Shown: positions 45,479-54,958, counted from the stretch's first letter. The stretch: 64,000 bases of DNA from Roseivirga sp. UBA6061 (GCA_002427745.1 DIYF01000119.1:11370-75369); one strand, 5' to 3'. Made by a program: numbers and translations. Notes: generated by a model from the letters alone, not told the origin.

Positions 45479-47524
45479 ATGCAGGGAGACTTTATTCATC
45501 AGGCAGAAACTATTCTGGAAGAGAACCTTTCCAATGCTCAATTCGGTGTTTCCGAGCTGGCAGAAGCCATGAACATGAGTCGGTCAAGTCTGCTGAGAAA
45601 CATCAGGAAGCACACAGAGCTTTCGGCCACACAATATATCCGTCAGTTCCGCCTTGCCCGGGGGCTGGACATGCTGCAACACGGCTCGAAAACGGTTTCG
45701 GAGATTTCTTACGAAGTTGGTTTTGGCAGTACCTCCTACTTTATCAAGTGCTTTCGCGAGCATTATGGTCACCCTCCGGGAGAGGTCGGCAAAATTGAAT
45801 TACAGGAAGAAGTATCGACAGAAGAGCCCGTTCTCAAAGAACCTTCCAGGACATTCCCATGGCCCATTGCTGTGACGGTCTCTCTGGTTGCAATAGTGGG
45901 CCTCTATCTGGCCCTGGGTAATACTTATTCTGTGCAGGACACTCCTGACAAGTCCATTGCGGTCTTACCATTCAAAAACGAAAGCAGTGATTCAACCAAC
46001 CTATATTTCGTCAATGGGCTAATGGAATCTGCCCTCACCAATCTTCAGAAGATAGAGGACCTGCGCGTGATCAGCAGAACTTCTGTAGAACGATACAGAG
46101 GCACTCAAAAATCTATTCCTCAAATAGCCGAAGAGCTGAACGTAAGCTACCTGGTAGAGGGCAGCGGGCAACGTGTGGGCAATCAGGTTTTACTGAACAT
46201 TCAGCTGATCGATGCAGCAACTGATCAACATGTATGGGCAGAGGAGTATACACGAGAGGTGGTAGACATTTTTGCCCTGCAAAGTGAAGTGGCCAGGAAA
46301 ATCGCTGACGCTATTGCCGTTGTTGTTACCCCGGCCGAGCTTGAGCAGATTGACAAAAAGCCTACTGAAAACCTGACGGCTTACGACTACTACCTCCAGG
46401 CACTTGACCCTTTTTACTCGCGGACTGCTGACGGGTTAAATACAGCTATCCTCTTGTTCAAAAAAGCCGTAGAGCATGACCCTGAATTTGCACTGGCCTA
46501 TGCTAACCTTGCCATTTCATACCACTTTCTGGACCTCTATCAGACAGAAAAACAATACACTGAGCTTATCAACAATTATGCTGATAAAGCCTTGTTGTAT
46601 GATTCTCGCCTGCCGGAAAGCCTGATAGCCAAAGCGCTGTATTATAAACTCATCAAGGAGTACCGGCTGGCCCTGCCTCATCTGGAAAAGGCCCTGGAGT
46701 ACAACCCCAATAACAATGCGGTCATTCAGATGCTTTCAGATTTGTATGCCAGTTATTTACCCAATACAGCCAAGTACCTGGAATATGCACTAATGGGCAT
46801 CCAACTGGATCTGGATGCCAATGACTCAGTGGGCAAAAGTTATCTCCACCTGAATTTAAGCAGTGCTTTCTTCCAGAACGGGTTCGTAGAAGAGGCCATT
46901 GAGCAGGTGAACAAATCACTCAGCTTGTTTCCTGACAACTACTATTCCCCCTATGCCAGGATCAGTATGCTTTATGCCAGGGATCGTGATATGGAACAGG
47001 CGAAAGGTCAGTTTCTGCACCTTTGGAAACAAGATACCACCCGGCTGGAGATTCTCCAGGAGGTTGCCAGGTACTACTACTTCATGGAGGCTTATGACAG
47101 CGCCTACTATTACTATGAAAAACTGGTTAGCGCCCGTGATCTATACGGCCTTGAGATCTTTGCCCAGGAAAATGCCAAAATCGGCCTGGTCTATGAAAAA
47201 ATGGGTTTGACTGAAGAGGCTGGCAGGTTTTTCAATGACTATGCCGCTTATTGTGATGAAGATAATTCCATATACAGAGGAGCCAGCCTGGCAACAAAAT
47301 ACGCCCATGAGGGAAAGCCGGACCTGGCCATTGATCAACTCGAAACCTTTGCAGCCCAGGACTACTATCAATATGCTGTAGTGCTTTTTATCGATTCAGA
47401 CCCCTTACTGGATCCTTTAAGGAGCCACCCTGAATTCGGGAAGGTGGTTCAAAAAATCAAAGACGGCTTTTACGAGAATCAGGAGAAGCTGAAAAAATCA
47501 CTGGAGGCAAAGGGGCTGTTTTAA
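45479..47524 (+). CDS. AraC-HTH / transmembrane / TolB-like / TPR one-component regulator
   Basis: 681 aa. Residues 1-105 are an AraC DNA-binding domain (FGVSELAEAMNMSRSSLLR, VSEISYEVGFGSTSYFIKCF), a helix at 127-147 spans the membrane, residues 155-265 form the TolB-N/FlgO-like domain found in CadC-type regulators (SIAVLPFKNES, YLVEGSGQRVGNQVLLNIQL), and the rest (about 280-640) is TPR. DNA-binding is cytosolic, sensing periplasmic. It is convergent with the acyl-transfer operon. Confidence 0.9.
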   Translation: MQGDFIHQAETILEENLSNAQFGVSELAEAMNMSRSSLLRNIRKHTELSATQYIRQFRLARGLDMLQHGSKTVSEISYEVGFGSTSYFIKCFREHYGHPPGEVGKIELQEEVSTEEPVLKEPSRTFPWPIAVTVSLVAIVGLYLALGNTYSVQDTPDKSIAVLPFKNESSDSTNLYFVNGLMESALTNLQKIEDLRVISRTSVERYRGTQKSIPQIAEELNVSYLVEGSGQRVGNQVLLNIQLIDAATDQHVWAEEYTREVVDIFALQSEVARKIADAIAVVVTPAELEQIDKKPTENLTAYDYYLQALDPFYSRTADGLNTAILLFKKAVEHDPEFALAYANLAISYHFLDLYQTEKQYTELINNYADKALLYDSRLPESLIAKALYYKLIKEYRLALPHLEKALEYNPNNNAVIQMLSDLYASYLPNTAKYLEYALMGIQLDLDANDSVGKSYLHLNLSSAFFQNGFVEEAIEQVNKSLSLFPDNYYSPYARISMLYARDRDMEQAKGQFLHLWKQDTTRLEILQEVARYYYFMEAYDSAYYYYEKLVSARDLYGLEIFAQENAKIGLVYEKMGLTEEAGRFFNDYAAYCDEDNSIYRGASLATKYAHEGKPDLAIDQLETFAAQDYYQYAVVLFIDSDPLLDPLRSHPEFGKVVQKIKDGFYENQEKLKKSLEAKGLF

Positions 47525-47575
47525 ATTTTAAAGGTAATCCAACGAAACGGAAAATAACTGCCCTGTTTTCATACA

Positions 47576-48547
47576 TCATTCTCCTGTACCAGCCTGCCTG
47601 AGGAGGTGTTCAAGTATCTGCTCGCCAAGTACCGGCTTATAATGGTTGAAATCATACCAACCTTTATGAAAACTCTCTGTCCATGGTAAATACTCGTAGC
47701 CAATAGAAGAGTCCATCATTCCCACGAAAACCATTTCAATATGATCAGTTCTTGTGTTGGCATCTGCCACAATTTGAGAAATCTCCCGATGGTTTGACTC
47801 TATCAGGTCTCGAATTCCGAAAATATCCACAAGCTGGGCAGGTAAAATTGAGGTAAAGACAATGATCCTGTGCTTCAGTTTTTCATCATTGGTATTCAGA
47901 CCTGATAACAAACTATCCAGCTTACTTCGGTTTAATTGAAGATAGGCTATCAGTTTGTCTTTTTGTTCTAACAATTCTGCCCTCTCAGGTAACTTATTGA
48001 ACCTGGTTGTTATTACAAATTTGTCCTTTTGGTCCTTTACACTGATACTTTTTCGAATCAACCTGATAGACTCTCTGGTCGTTTTTGCCTGCAGGTAGCG
48101 CATCTGAAAGTTCAGAGGTTTACCTCTTTTGGTCTCACGAGTAGAGCCAAGCTCGATCAGAATGGTCTTGGAAACCTTGCTTTGATCTATAATCATTTGA
48201 GCTATCCGAAATGCTTCATCCAGCGTTAAACCTCCAAGAGCAATTTTTTCAATATGGGGTTTGTCAACAATCGGGACACCCTTTGCGAGGTGTGATGTAC
48301 CGATGAGACTGATATGGGCACTGTCTCCTTTTGAATAAGCCTTATAAGCATTAACAAGGGCTGATTCACCTAAAAAGTTCTGTGGAGAAATAGCATCGTT
48401 TACTCCGGCTATGCGATCTTCCGACAATCGATAGGGATCTATAATTAGATTGAAGAAGCCTACAACTAATAAAGGACCCAGCAGACCTAAAATAAGGCCT
48501 TTCGAAAAGCCGGGTTTGGAGTTTGTTTCTTGCCTAAAATCCTCCAT
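47576..48547 (-). CDS. SGNH-like membrane-anchored protein (DltD/AlgJ-like)
   Basis: 323 aa. One N-terminal transmembrane helix (residues about 16-36) places the rest in the periplasm. ISLIGTSHLAKG holds the candidate nucleophile S85 of an SGNH hydrolase fold and WYDFNHYKP near the C terminus supplies the D299-H302 pair. Such proteins partner MBOAT enzymes and complete acyl transfer (DltD with DltB, AlgJ with AlgI). The start lies inside the last codons of the MBOAT gene. Last gene of the six-gene operon. Confidence 0.78.
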   Translation of the reverse strand: MEDFRQETNSKPGFSKGLILGLLGPLLVVGFFNLIIDPYRLSEDRIAGVNDAISPQNFLGESALVNAYKAYSKGDSAHISLIGTSHLAKGVPIVDKPHIEKIALGGLTLDEAFRIAQMIIDQSKVSKTILIELGSTRETKRGKPLNFQMRYLQAKTTRESIRLIRKSISVKDQKDKFVITTRFNKLPERAELLEQKDKLIAYLQLNRSKLDSLLSGLNTNDEKLKHRIIVFTSILPAQLVDIFGIRDLIESNHREISQIVADANTRTDHIEMVFVGMMDSSIGYEYLPWTESFHKGWYDFNHYKPVLGEQILEHLLRQAGTGE

Positions 48548-50141
48548 AAAGAAACTCCTTAGTTAAATCTTCATTCGCAAACATGGCATACAGGGATAGT
48601 AATAAACCAACTAGCAGTCCCCATATAAGATTGGGCTTCCATGACAATTTTGAGTACCACCTGTTCTCTGGCATTCTGATAAGGCCAAATACCTGCATGG
48701 TACTGGGAAAGATAAAAACAATCAGAGACAGCAACATCAAAAAAGTGAATACCGGAATTGGCAAAGAGCCGGCATCAAGAAATTTAATGGGTTCCTCAAC
48801 AGTTGGAAATGCCCTATCAGAAGTAAACAGTTCCAGGACCCGGTTGGAAAAACCATTTGTCTTTGAGTCAGCATCAAAAACAGGCCACTTTTTGAAGCCA
48901 CTAAACAGCCTCCTGACTTCTTCAAAGCTCTTTGTTTTCAAAAGGACGGCAAAAACAGAGATAGAAGCCATTACAATCACCCGACCCAATACATTCTTTA
49001 ATCCGTCAACCCACTTGTTCTGAAGAGACTGTCGGCTCATTAAATTGCCTATGCCCATTCCCAACACTTTGACCACTACAAAAAACACCCCGAGAAAGAG
49101 TCCTTGCAGTACCAGCATAAGGGTGGGGGCGTGCCAGATATTAATTACCAGAAACGACACTTGTAGTCCTACCATCCAGCCGATAAACTGCCTCCTTACC
49201 GCCTTACCCCGGGCCATTTTCTTAACCTTTTTGGAAACAGGCAGGAAGATATAGGTTCTGGTAAATGCGATCAGTGACATATGCCACCTTGAAATAAAGT
49301 CACCGAAGGTGCTGGCCTTTAAAGGGGAGTCAAAGTTGACAGGAAACGTGAGGCCAAAACATAAACCAAGCCCTATTGCCATATCTGAATAGGCCGAAAA
49401 ATCGAAATACAACTGAACCAGGAATCCCCAGGTGGCCACAAAGGCCTCCAGCGCATTAAGCTCCTGCCCGGTACTCACGGCATAGTGGAGCTGGTTAATA
49501 GCTGTACCCAGATAATCGGCCAGGTACACCTTTTTGACCAGACCCAGCGAAAAAAGGCTCAGTCCCTTGAATAACTTAGTCCACTCAATGGCCCTTGTTC
49601 CTACCAGACCAAATTGAGTCAGACCATCATTATAATTGAGAATGGGTCCGGCCGGCAGTTGACTGAACATGGATGCAGACAGGCCATAATTAAAGAAACC
49701 CAGAAACTGCGCTTCAGATTTATAGGTATCAACGAGGAAGGAGATCTGATAGAAAGTGTAGAAAGAAATTCCTAATGGTATGCCTATATCCAGAAAGACA
49801 TTGCCCCGACCGGCTGCTGCTTCTACATTTCTAAAAGAAGTCTCCAGAGAGAATTTGTACCATAGCAGTGCCGCTACGTTCATCAATATCCCGGTCGTAA
49901 GCAGAGCCTGTTTTGCTCCTTTTCCTTTGAGCCTGCGAATCGTGTGTGCCAGGCTATAGTTAAGCCCAATGGAGCAGGCCAGAATGAGAGCCGCTGTAGG
50001 GTCTACATATCCACAATAAAAGAAGGAAACTCCCAGCAGAAAAAATACCTGAAGCCTGGGGTAAGTTTTGTTAATAAGGTAAAAGCCTGTCAGGACAAGG
50101 GGCAGAAAAATGTAGATAAAGTCAAGGGAAGTAAATGACAT
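48534..50141 (-). CDS. MBOAT-family membrane O-acyltransferase (AlgI/DltB-like)
   Basis: 535 aa with about ten membrane helices. MBOAT landmarks: GIPLGISFYTFYQISFLVD, QLPAGPILNY, YFDFSAYSDMAIGLG, FISRWHMSL with H287, and the conserved active-site H337 in NIWHAPT. AlgI and DltB take an acyl donor from the cytosolic side and pass it to an exported acceptor. Here the carrier protein gene lies two genes upstream in the operon, so the donor is likely acyl-ACP. Gap of nine bases to the carbamoyltransferase; overlap of 14 with the SGNH gene. Confidence 0.92.
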   Translation of the reverse strand: MSFTSLDFIYIFLPLVLTGFYLINKTYPRLQVFFLLGVSFFYCGYVDPTAALILACSIGLNYSLAHTIRRLKGKGAKQALLTTGILMNVAALLWYKFSLETSFRNVEAAAGRGNVFLDIGIPLGISFYTFYQISFLVDTYKSEAQFLGFFNYGLSASMFSQLPAGPILNYNDGLTQFGLVGTRAIEWTKLFKGLSLFSLGLVKKVYLADYLGTAINQLHYAVSTGQELNALEAFVATWGFLVQLYFDFSAYSDMAIGLGLCFGLTFPVNFDSPLKASTFGDFISRWHMSLIAFTRTYIFLPVSKKVKKMARGKAVRRQFIGWMVGLQVSFLVINIWHAPTLMLVLQGLFLGVFFVVVKVLGMGIGNLMSRQSLQNKWVDGLKNVLGRVIVMASISVFAVLLKTKSFEEVRRLFSGFKKWPVFDADSKTNGFSNRVLELFTSDRAFPTVEEPIKFLDAGSLPIPVFTFLMLLSLIVFIFPSTMQVFGLIRMPENRWYSKLSWKPNLIWGLLVGLLLSLYAMFANEDLTKEFLYGGF

Positions 50142-50150
50142 AGATATCTG

Positions 50151-51830
50151 TTATTTCTCAATTAGCACATTGTCAATCAGCACCGCATCTAAACCTGTGG
50201 TGACCAGTACCGCCATAGCATCTTCTACAGAATGGACAATGGGCTTACCCATTACATTGAAGCTGGTATTTAAGATGACAGGGGCTCTGGACACTTTTTC
50301 AAATTCGGTTAAGAGCGCATGCATCCAGGGGTTCAGCGTCTCGTTCACAGTCTGTAAGCGGCCGGTGCCATCCTGATGGACCACAGCCGGTACCTGACTG
50401 ATCATATCGGTTTTCCAGGGCAAAGTAAAGGACATATAGGGAGAAGGCTGAGCCTGATCGAAAAAATCAGACACCCGGGCTTCCGGAACTACCGGAGCAA
50501 AAGGGCGGTAACCTTCTCTGCCTTTTACCTTTTTATTAATCATGTCTTTCATTCCTGGCGACCTTGGGTCGGCCAGAATGGAGCGATTTCCCAGCGCTCT
50601 CGGACCAAACTCAGCCCTGCCACGCATAACACCAATAATTTTTCCTTCAGAGAGTTTGCGCGCTATCTGAGCAGCACTCCGTTCTCCCAGGTCGCTCACA
50701 GAAGAAAAGCCTCCAAAATTTTCTACTGACTTCAGTTTTCGATCAGATCCGGGTCCATTCACATCAGTACCCAGATAAGGCGACATATTGCCCATCGGTA
50801 TCTGTGAAGTATCGGCATCTTTCATCCAGGAGAGCAGGGCGCTGCCTGCAGCATTGCCGTCATCTGCCGGTGCAGCAGGGACAAAAACGTTAGTGAAGCC
50901 AAAACGACTTTTAATGGTGCCATTATAGGATGAATTCAGGGCACAGCCTCCACTGAGTATAAGATTCTCTTCCTCGTACTTACCGCAATGTGTAAGTATT
51001 TCGTCCAGCCATAAGGCATAAACTGCCTGACCACTGGCGGCCAGGTCAGCCGCTTTCATTATATCCTCGCCTGGCAGGCGCATGAATTGCTCTGCCGATT
51101 TTTTAATCTCAGACAGGGCTACTTCTTTCGGGGGGTAGGGCTTACCGGACTGGATATGAATCGACTTTTTCAACAGGTCAACGATTTCCTCTCTCGGCTG
51201 TCCGAAAGCCGCCAGCCCCATGACCTTCCAAGCTTCTCCAATACGCCAGTCAAAATCACACAGGCCGGTCAGCCAGCTATAATAGGTTCCCAGACTACCA
51301 GGCCCCCAGGAGCGCCATATTCTTTTAAGCGCTCTGTCTTTAAGGTGATACAGGCTGGCACTGCCTACATCTCCTTCACCATCTATGACAAGACAAAGAC
51401 CAGAGGAGACAGGCGCACTGTAGCAGGCGTTTACGGCATGACACAAGTGATGGTCGAAATCGTATATTTCACCGGTTTCTTTTTGTTGATACTGACCGAC
51501 ATGAATGCCCGCATCTTCAAATGTTCTGGTTTGCAGCCGATACATCCACTCAATTTCTGAGGTGGAATGAAATGCGTTTTGCCCGGCTTCCTCACCGGGT
51601 ATACCTTTGCTTCTGCTCCAGGTGCGAGAGAGTTGAATAGCGCTCTTCTCGTCTATAAATTGACCAAGACTTCTGATATGATCAGGATGATCAGGGGGAA
51701 TTCCCCAGGCGCGTTTTTGCTGTACATAGCGCTCCGTGGCTTCCGCAAAAACCAGTTCACCCGATCCATTGACCAATGCAAGTGCAGGATCATGACCGGA
51801 GGTAGAAAGCCCCAGGTAATAGTCCTTCAT
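50151..51830 (-). CDS. NodU/TobZ-type O-carbamoyltransferase
   Basis: 559 aa from ATG 51830, which shares one base with the ACP stop; a TTG one codon upstream is in frame but unlikely. Kae1-like N domain: HHLCHA (127-132) binds the metal and DGEGD (150-154) is the nucleotide loop; LSGGCALN (292-299) follows. The carboxy part has GRAEFGPRALGNRSILADPR (404-423), the hallmark of NodU/TobZ/CmcH. Reaction: carbamoyl phosphate + ATP give carbamoyl-AMP, then an O-carbamoyl product. The acceptor hydroxyl here is unknown; a P450-generated hydroxyl is a natural guess. Confidence 0.93.
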   Translation of the reverse strand: MKDYYLGLSTSGHDPALALVNGSGELVFAEATERYVQQKRAWGIPPDHPDHIRSLGQFIDEKSAIQLSRTWSRSKGIPGEEAGQNAFHSTSEIEWMYRLQTRTFEDAGIHVGQYQQKETGEIYDFDHHLCHAVNACYSAPVSSGLCLVIDGEGDVGSASLYHLKDRALKRIWRSWGPGSLGTYYSWLTGLCDFDWRIGEAWKVMGLAAFGQPREEIVDLLKKSIHIQSGKPYPPKEVALSEIKKSAEQFMRLPGEDIMKAADLAASGQAVYALWLDEILTHCGKYEEENLILSGGCALNSSYNGTIKSRFGFTNVFVPAAPADDGNAAGSALLSWMKDADTSQIPMGNMSPYLGTDVNGPGSDRKLKSVENFGGFSSVSDLGERSAAQIARKLSEGKIIGVMRGRAEFGPRALGNRSILADPRSPGMKDMINKKVKGREGYRPFAPVVPEARVSDFFDQAQPSPYMSFTLPWKTDMISQVPAVVHQDGTGRLQTVNETLNPWMHALLTEFEKVSRAPVILNTSFNVMGKPIVHSVEDAMAVLVTTGLDAVLIDNVLIEK

Positions 51831-52078
51831 CAATCCTTTGATTTCAACACTTTTTCGACCACTTCATTGATTGTTTTACTGTCAAAAATAACACTTGGGT
51901 CTATTTCAATATCGAATTCATCTTCTATTTCACCCGAAATCATTACAATATCGAGCGAGCTCAAACCAATATCTTCCAATGCCTTGTCGGCAGGTAGTTC
52001 TGATACGGGTACTTTCGAATATGCTGAAATTTTCTCAGTAAGAAAGTTGGTGATCGCTTGAGCTTCTGTTTCCATCAT
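51830..52078 (-). CDS. Acyl carrier protein
   Basis: 82 aa. Four-helix carrier with the phosphopantetheine serine S41 in DIGLSSLDIVM; the usual preceding Asp (DSL) is Ser here (SSL), so recognition by the housekeeping transferase cannot be assumed. Acidic helix II (GEIEDEFDIEID) is typical. One base separates it from the P450 stop and one base is shared with the carbamoyltransferase start. It is a dedicated carrier, not the fatty-acid synthase ACP, judging by its operon. Confidence 0.92.
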   Translation of the reverse strand: MMETEAQAITNFLTEKISAYSKVPVSELPADKALEDIGLSSLDIVMISGEIEDEFDIEIDPSVIFDSKTINEVVEKVLKSKD

Positions 52079-52079
52079 C

Positions 52080-53204
52080 TTAATTCCTCATATAACATTT
52101 GAGCGTCCGGACTGACAGAATCTGCGTGTGTTCCATCAGATCAGGCGTGGTATTTACCAGGCGCATGTCCGGATATCTGGTAAACAGCTCCGGCAACACC
52201 TTACTTAGTATAAATTTTGAAAAATTCGCCCCTAAACAATAGTGACTGCCCTTTCCAAAGGCCATATGTGTCTTATTATCCAGTGTTTCATCATCCCATT
52301 TTTTGCCTTTATGCATTGGGCATTCAGCCTCAGTACCATAATGGGCGGCCTGCATATCGATAAACACCGTATGGCCTTTTTCAAAATCGAGTTCACCGAT
52401 CCGGCAGTTTTCCTTAGCCATACGGGAGACTTTTCTAACTGCCATGGTATCCCGGATCAGGTGCTCCAAATGAGTGTTTACCCATTCTTTTGATACCGCC
52501 TGTGCCTTAATGGTCTCTCCTCCCGACACGATGTGGAAGATCATATTGGCAAGGGTGTATCTCAAAGCGAGTGTTCCTGCGTATACTACCAGCACAAAGG
52601 CGCAGGTGTCTTTCTTTGTATAGCCGGGCACCGGTTTTTTTAATAGTTCAGCCAACAAGGGACTACCACTCCCTGTCTCTTTGATTTCCTTTGAAAGTAT
52701 CTCTTCAAAAAAATCGGTAAACGCTGCCTCCATTTGCTTCAGGGCCCTGATAGGCAACAGAGGATCCAGCAGCATTTCCGCCAGATCGGTACACTGCCGA
52801 AACTTATGAGGGTCTTCCATAGTCAGACCCAGCAAGGTACAGGTAATTTCCTGTAGGAAAGGGTCGATAAAAGCTGATACGAGGTCCGTTTCCTGATCAA
52901 GGTCTATTGTATTCAATGCCTTACGTAGCGAAGTATCAAAGTAGTCTTCCCAGGATTTCAGACTGGCAACCGTACCCATATGCTTCAGGACCCGCTGGCG
53001 CATCTGAGTATGTCGCTCTCCCTCCATGAAAAAGGGGAAATTACGCACCACACAGGAAACATTGCCCAGATCAAGATTGCATTTATCCTGAACCTCATCA
53101 AGAAAGGAAATCAGGGTATGCCCTTTGGAGATCAGGCTACCGTGGCTGATGGCCTGCTTTGCCAGCGCCATGTCTCTTACGATATGGTGGTCTTCTGATC
53201 TCAA
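52080..53204 (-). CDS. Divergent cytochrome P450
   Basis: 374 aa, some 30 shorter than usual bacterial P450s, the missing part being the N-terminal A-helix region. The heme loop FGKGSHYCLG is intact with C323, and ERHTQMRQRVLKHM is a good C-helix. Two canonical motifs are degenerate: the I-helix reads AGTLALRY (209-216) instead of AG(x)(D/E)T, and the K-helix ExxR reads HLIR within LEHLIRD (246-252). The start is TTG at 53204, straight after a TGA; ATG 53171 is the next option. Presumably modifies the acyl chain on the ACP; enzymatic competence is uncertain. Confidence 0.85.
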   Translation of the reverse strand: MRSEDHHIVRDMALAKQAISHGSLISKGHTLISFLDEVQDKCNLDLGNVSCVVRNFPFFMEGERHTQMRQRVLKHMGTVASLKSWEDYFDTSLRKALNTIDLDQETDLVSAFIDPFLQEITCTLLGLTMEDPHKFRQCTDLAEMLLDPLLPIRALKQMEAAFTDFFEEILSKEIKETGSGSPLLAELLKKPVPGYTKKDTCAFVLVVYAGTLALRYTLANMIFHIVSGGETIKAQAVSKEWVNTHLEHLIRDTMAVRKVSRMAKENCRIGELDFEKGHTVFIDMQAAHYGTEAECPMHKGKKWDDETLDNKTHMAFGKGSHYCLGANFSKFILSKVLPELFTRYPDMRLVNTTPDLMEHTQILSVRTLKCYMRN

Positions 53205-53245
53205 TGTTTTTCAGATATTTATAGGGAGCAGATTCAAGAGTGAGC

Positions 53246-54958
53246 TTAATTTAAAACTGACGAGGCATAAAGCGACTTGTGAAAGTTACGGGCAATTTGC
53301 AATCTTCTGACCTTTCCACTTGAGGTTCTGTCAAGTGTTCCTCTCTTCAGAATAAGCACTTCATTTAATTCAACGGAAAACAGAGAACGAACCCTGGACC
53401 TGATGAGCCCTTCCACCTCCTGAAAGTCTACCCCTTTGACCCTTGGTTTCTTTGACTCAATCAGCAAATGAGCACTCCCTTCCGGGTCGCCATAGGCTGT
53501 AAATGCAGCAGCCCCCAAACCGTTGAGTTCTTCATGAACTTCCCCTGCATACCATTCTATATCAGCGGCAGCTACATTTTGTCCGTTCACAATAATGGTG
53601 TCTTTTATCCTGCCCTGAATGTACAGATGGTTGCCATGTTTTATGGCGAGATCCCCTGTATTAAACCACTCTCCGTCAAGTTGTGCATGGGTGTTTTGAA
53701 AGGCTGAGGTCGTATACTGCAAGGGCAGCCCTTTTTTTCCATCCAGATAACCTTTGCCCAAAGAGTCTGACTGAAGCCATATCTCCCCTCTTTCCCCATC
53801 TTCCAACAGTTCATGGTTTTCGGGATCTACGATCCGAAGGGTTTCCAGCATTTTATCTGAAAATACACATGGCTCAATCAGAGATTCTGACATCGGGTCT
53901 TTGCGGTCAGGGTGATAGTTTACCTGCCCTCCGGCAAAAACCGTGATTTCTGCCATACCATAGCAGGCACAAATTGCCGAAGGATCGAGTCCCATCGGCC
54001 TGAATTTGTCTCTGAAATCGTTCAATACCTTTCTGAAAACAGCCTCAGCCCCACAATAGGCCACCTTCAGGCAGGAGAGATCCAGGCCTTCCAGCTCTTC
54101 TTCATTTTTGTGATTCAGGCATAAGCCAAAAGCAAAGGGAGGTGCTCCGGTAGCCGTCACACCGAAGGCGGAAATCATTCGGAGCCATCGTAAAGGTTTT
54201 TGTGCAAAGGCCATGGAAGACATAAAAACCAATGTTCCTCCATTGAGAACAGGGTATAGCAAGCCCCCCATCAAACCCATATCATGATAGTGAGGAAGCC
54301 AGTTGCCCATTACAGTACTTTCATCATAACCCAACAAAGTTCCCACAGAATGACTATTGTGCAGGACATTTTTATCAGTCAGTACAACTCCCTTCGGGGC
54401 TTTAGAAGATCCGGATGTGTATTGTATATAAGCATTATCACTCTCTACCTTTAAGAAACCAGGCAGGTCAGCAAGTGGCAGATTCCCGGTGACTATTTCA
54501 TCATTTTCAGGAATTGATACCACGTTCAGGTCATGACTCTCCTCCTGAATGCTGAGCGATTGAAAAGTATTGGCTCCGGACTTGTCTACCAGGATGTCAA
54601 TTGCCCCGCAATCGTGAATGATACCACTCAGCCTGTCCAGGGCAATACGGGTTTTGGATACCGGTACGGTGACCACGGTAATACCTGCATAAATGCACCC
54701 GAAAAGTGTAGTGATTAAGTCCAGCCCGGCCGTCATCGCCAAAATGACCGGTCTTTCTTTCTCTGCTAAAGCTCCAGTCCTATCAAGAACAAATGAAGCC
54801 TTTCTCAGCGCCAGGTCATGCAGTTCCCTCCCCGTAAGTGAGACGGCCCGGTCTGCTTCTCCTTTATTCAGAAAAGATACCGTGGTACGTGCTCCTGCCT
54901 TCAGCAGGTTTTCCTGTAAGGTGAGTGCCAGGTTAGTTTTGGAGGTAATCAGACTCAT
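53246..54958 (-). CDS. Fatty acyl-AMP ligase (FAAL)
   Basis: 570 aa adenylating enzyme. FAAL signatures: IQYTSGSSKAPKGVVLT (178-194), WLPHYHDMGLMGGLLYPVL (220-238), GAPPFAF, LKVAYCGAEAVFRKVLNDF and CYGMAEITVFAGG. TSSGKVRR near the C terminus holds the adenylation lysine. FAALs activate free fatty acids and load them onto carrier proteins rather than CoA, matching the dedicated ACP downstream. First gene of the six-gene operon. Substrate chain length cannot be read from sequence. Confidence 0.92.
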   Translation of the reverse strand: MSLITSKTNLALTLQENLLKAGARTTVSFLNKGEADRAVSLTGRELHDLALRKASFVLDRTGALAEKERPVILAMTAGLDLITTLFGCIYAGITVVTVPVSKTRIALDRLSGIIHDCGAIDILVDKSGANTFQSLSIQEESHDLNVVSIPENDEIVTGNLPLADLPGFLKVESDNAYIQYTSGSSKAPKGVVLTDKNVLHNSHSVGTLLGYDESTVMGNWLPHYHDMGLMGGLLYPVLNGGTLVFMSSMAFAQKPLRWLRMISAFGVTATGAPPFAFGLCLNHKNEEELEGLDLSCLKVAYCGAEAVFRKVLNDFRDKFRPMGLDPSAICACYGMAEITVFAGGQVNYHPDRKDPMSESLIEPCVFSDKMLETLRIVDPENHELLEDGERGEIWLQSDSLGKGYLDGKKGLPLQYTTSAFQNTHAQLDGEWFNTGDLAIKHGNHLYIQGRIKDTIIVNGQNVAAADIEWYAGEVHEELNGLGAAAFTAYGDPEGSAHLLIESKKPRVKGVDFQEVEGLIRSRVRSLFSVELNEVLILKRGTLDRTSSGKVRRLQIARNFHKSLYASSVLN

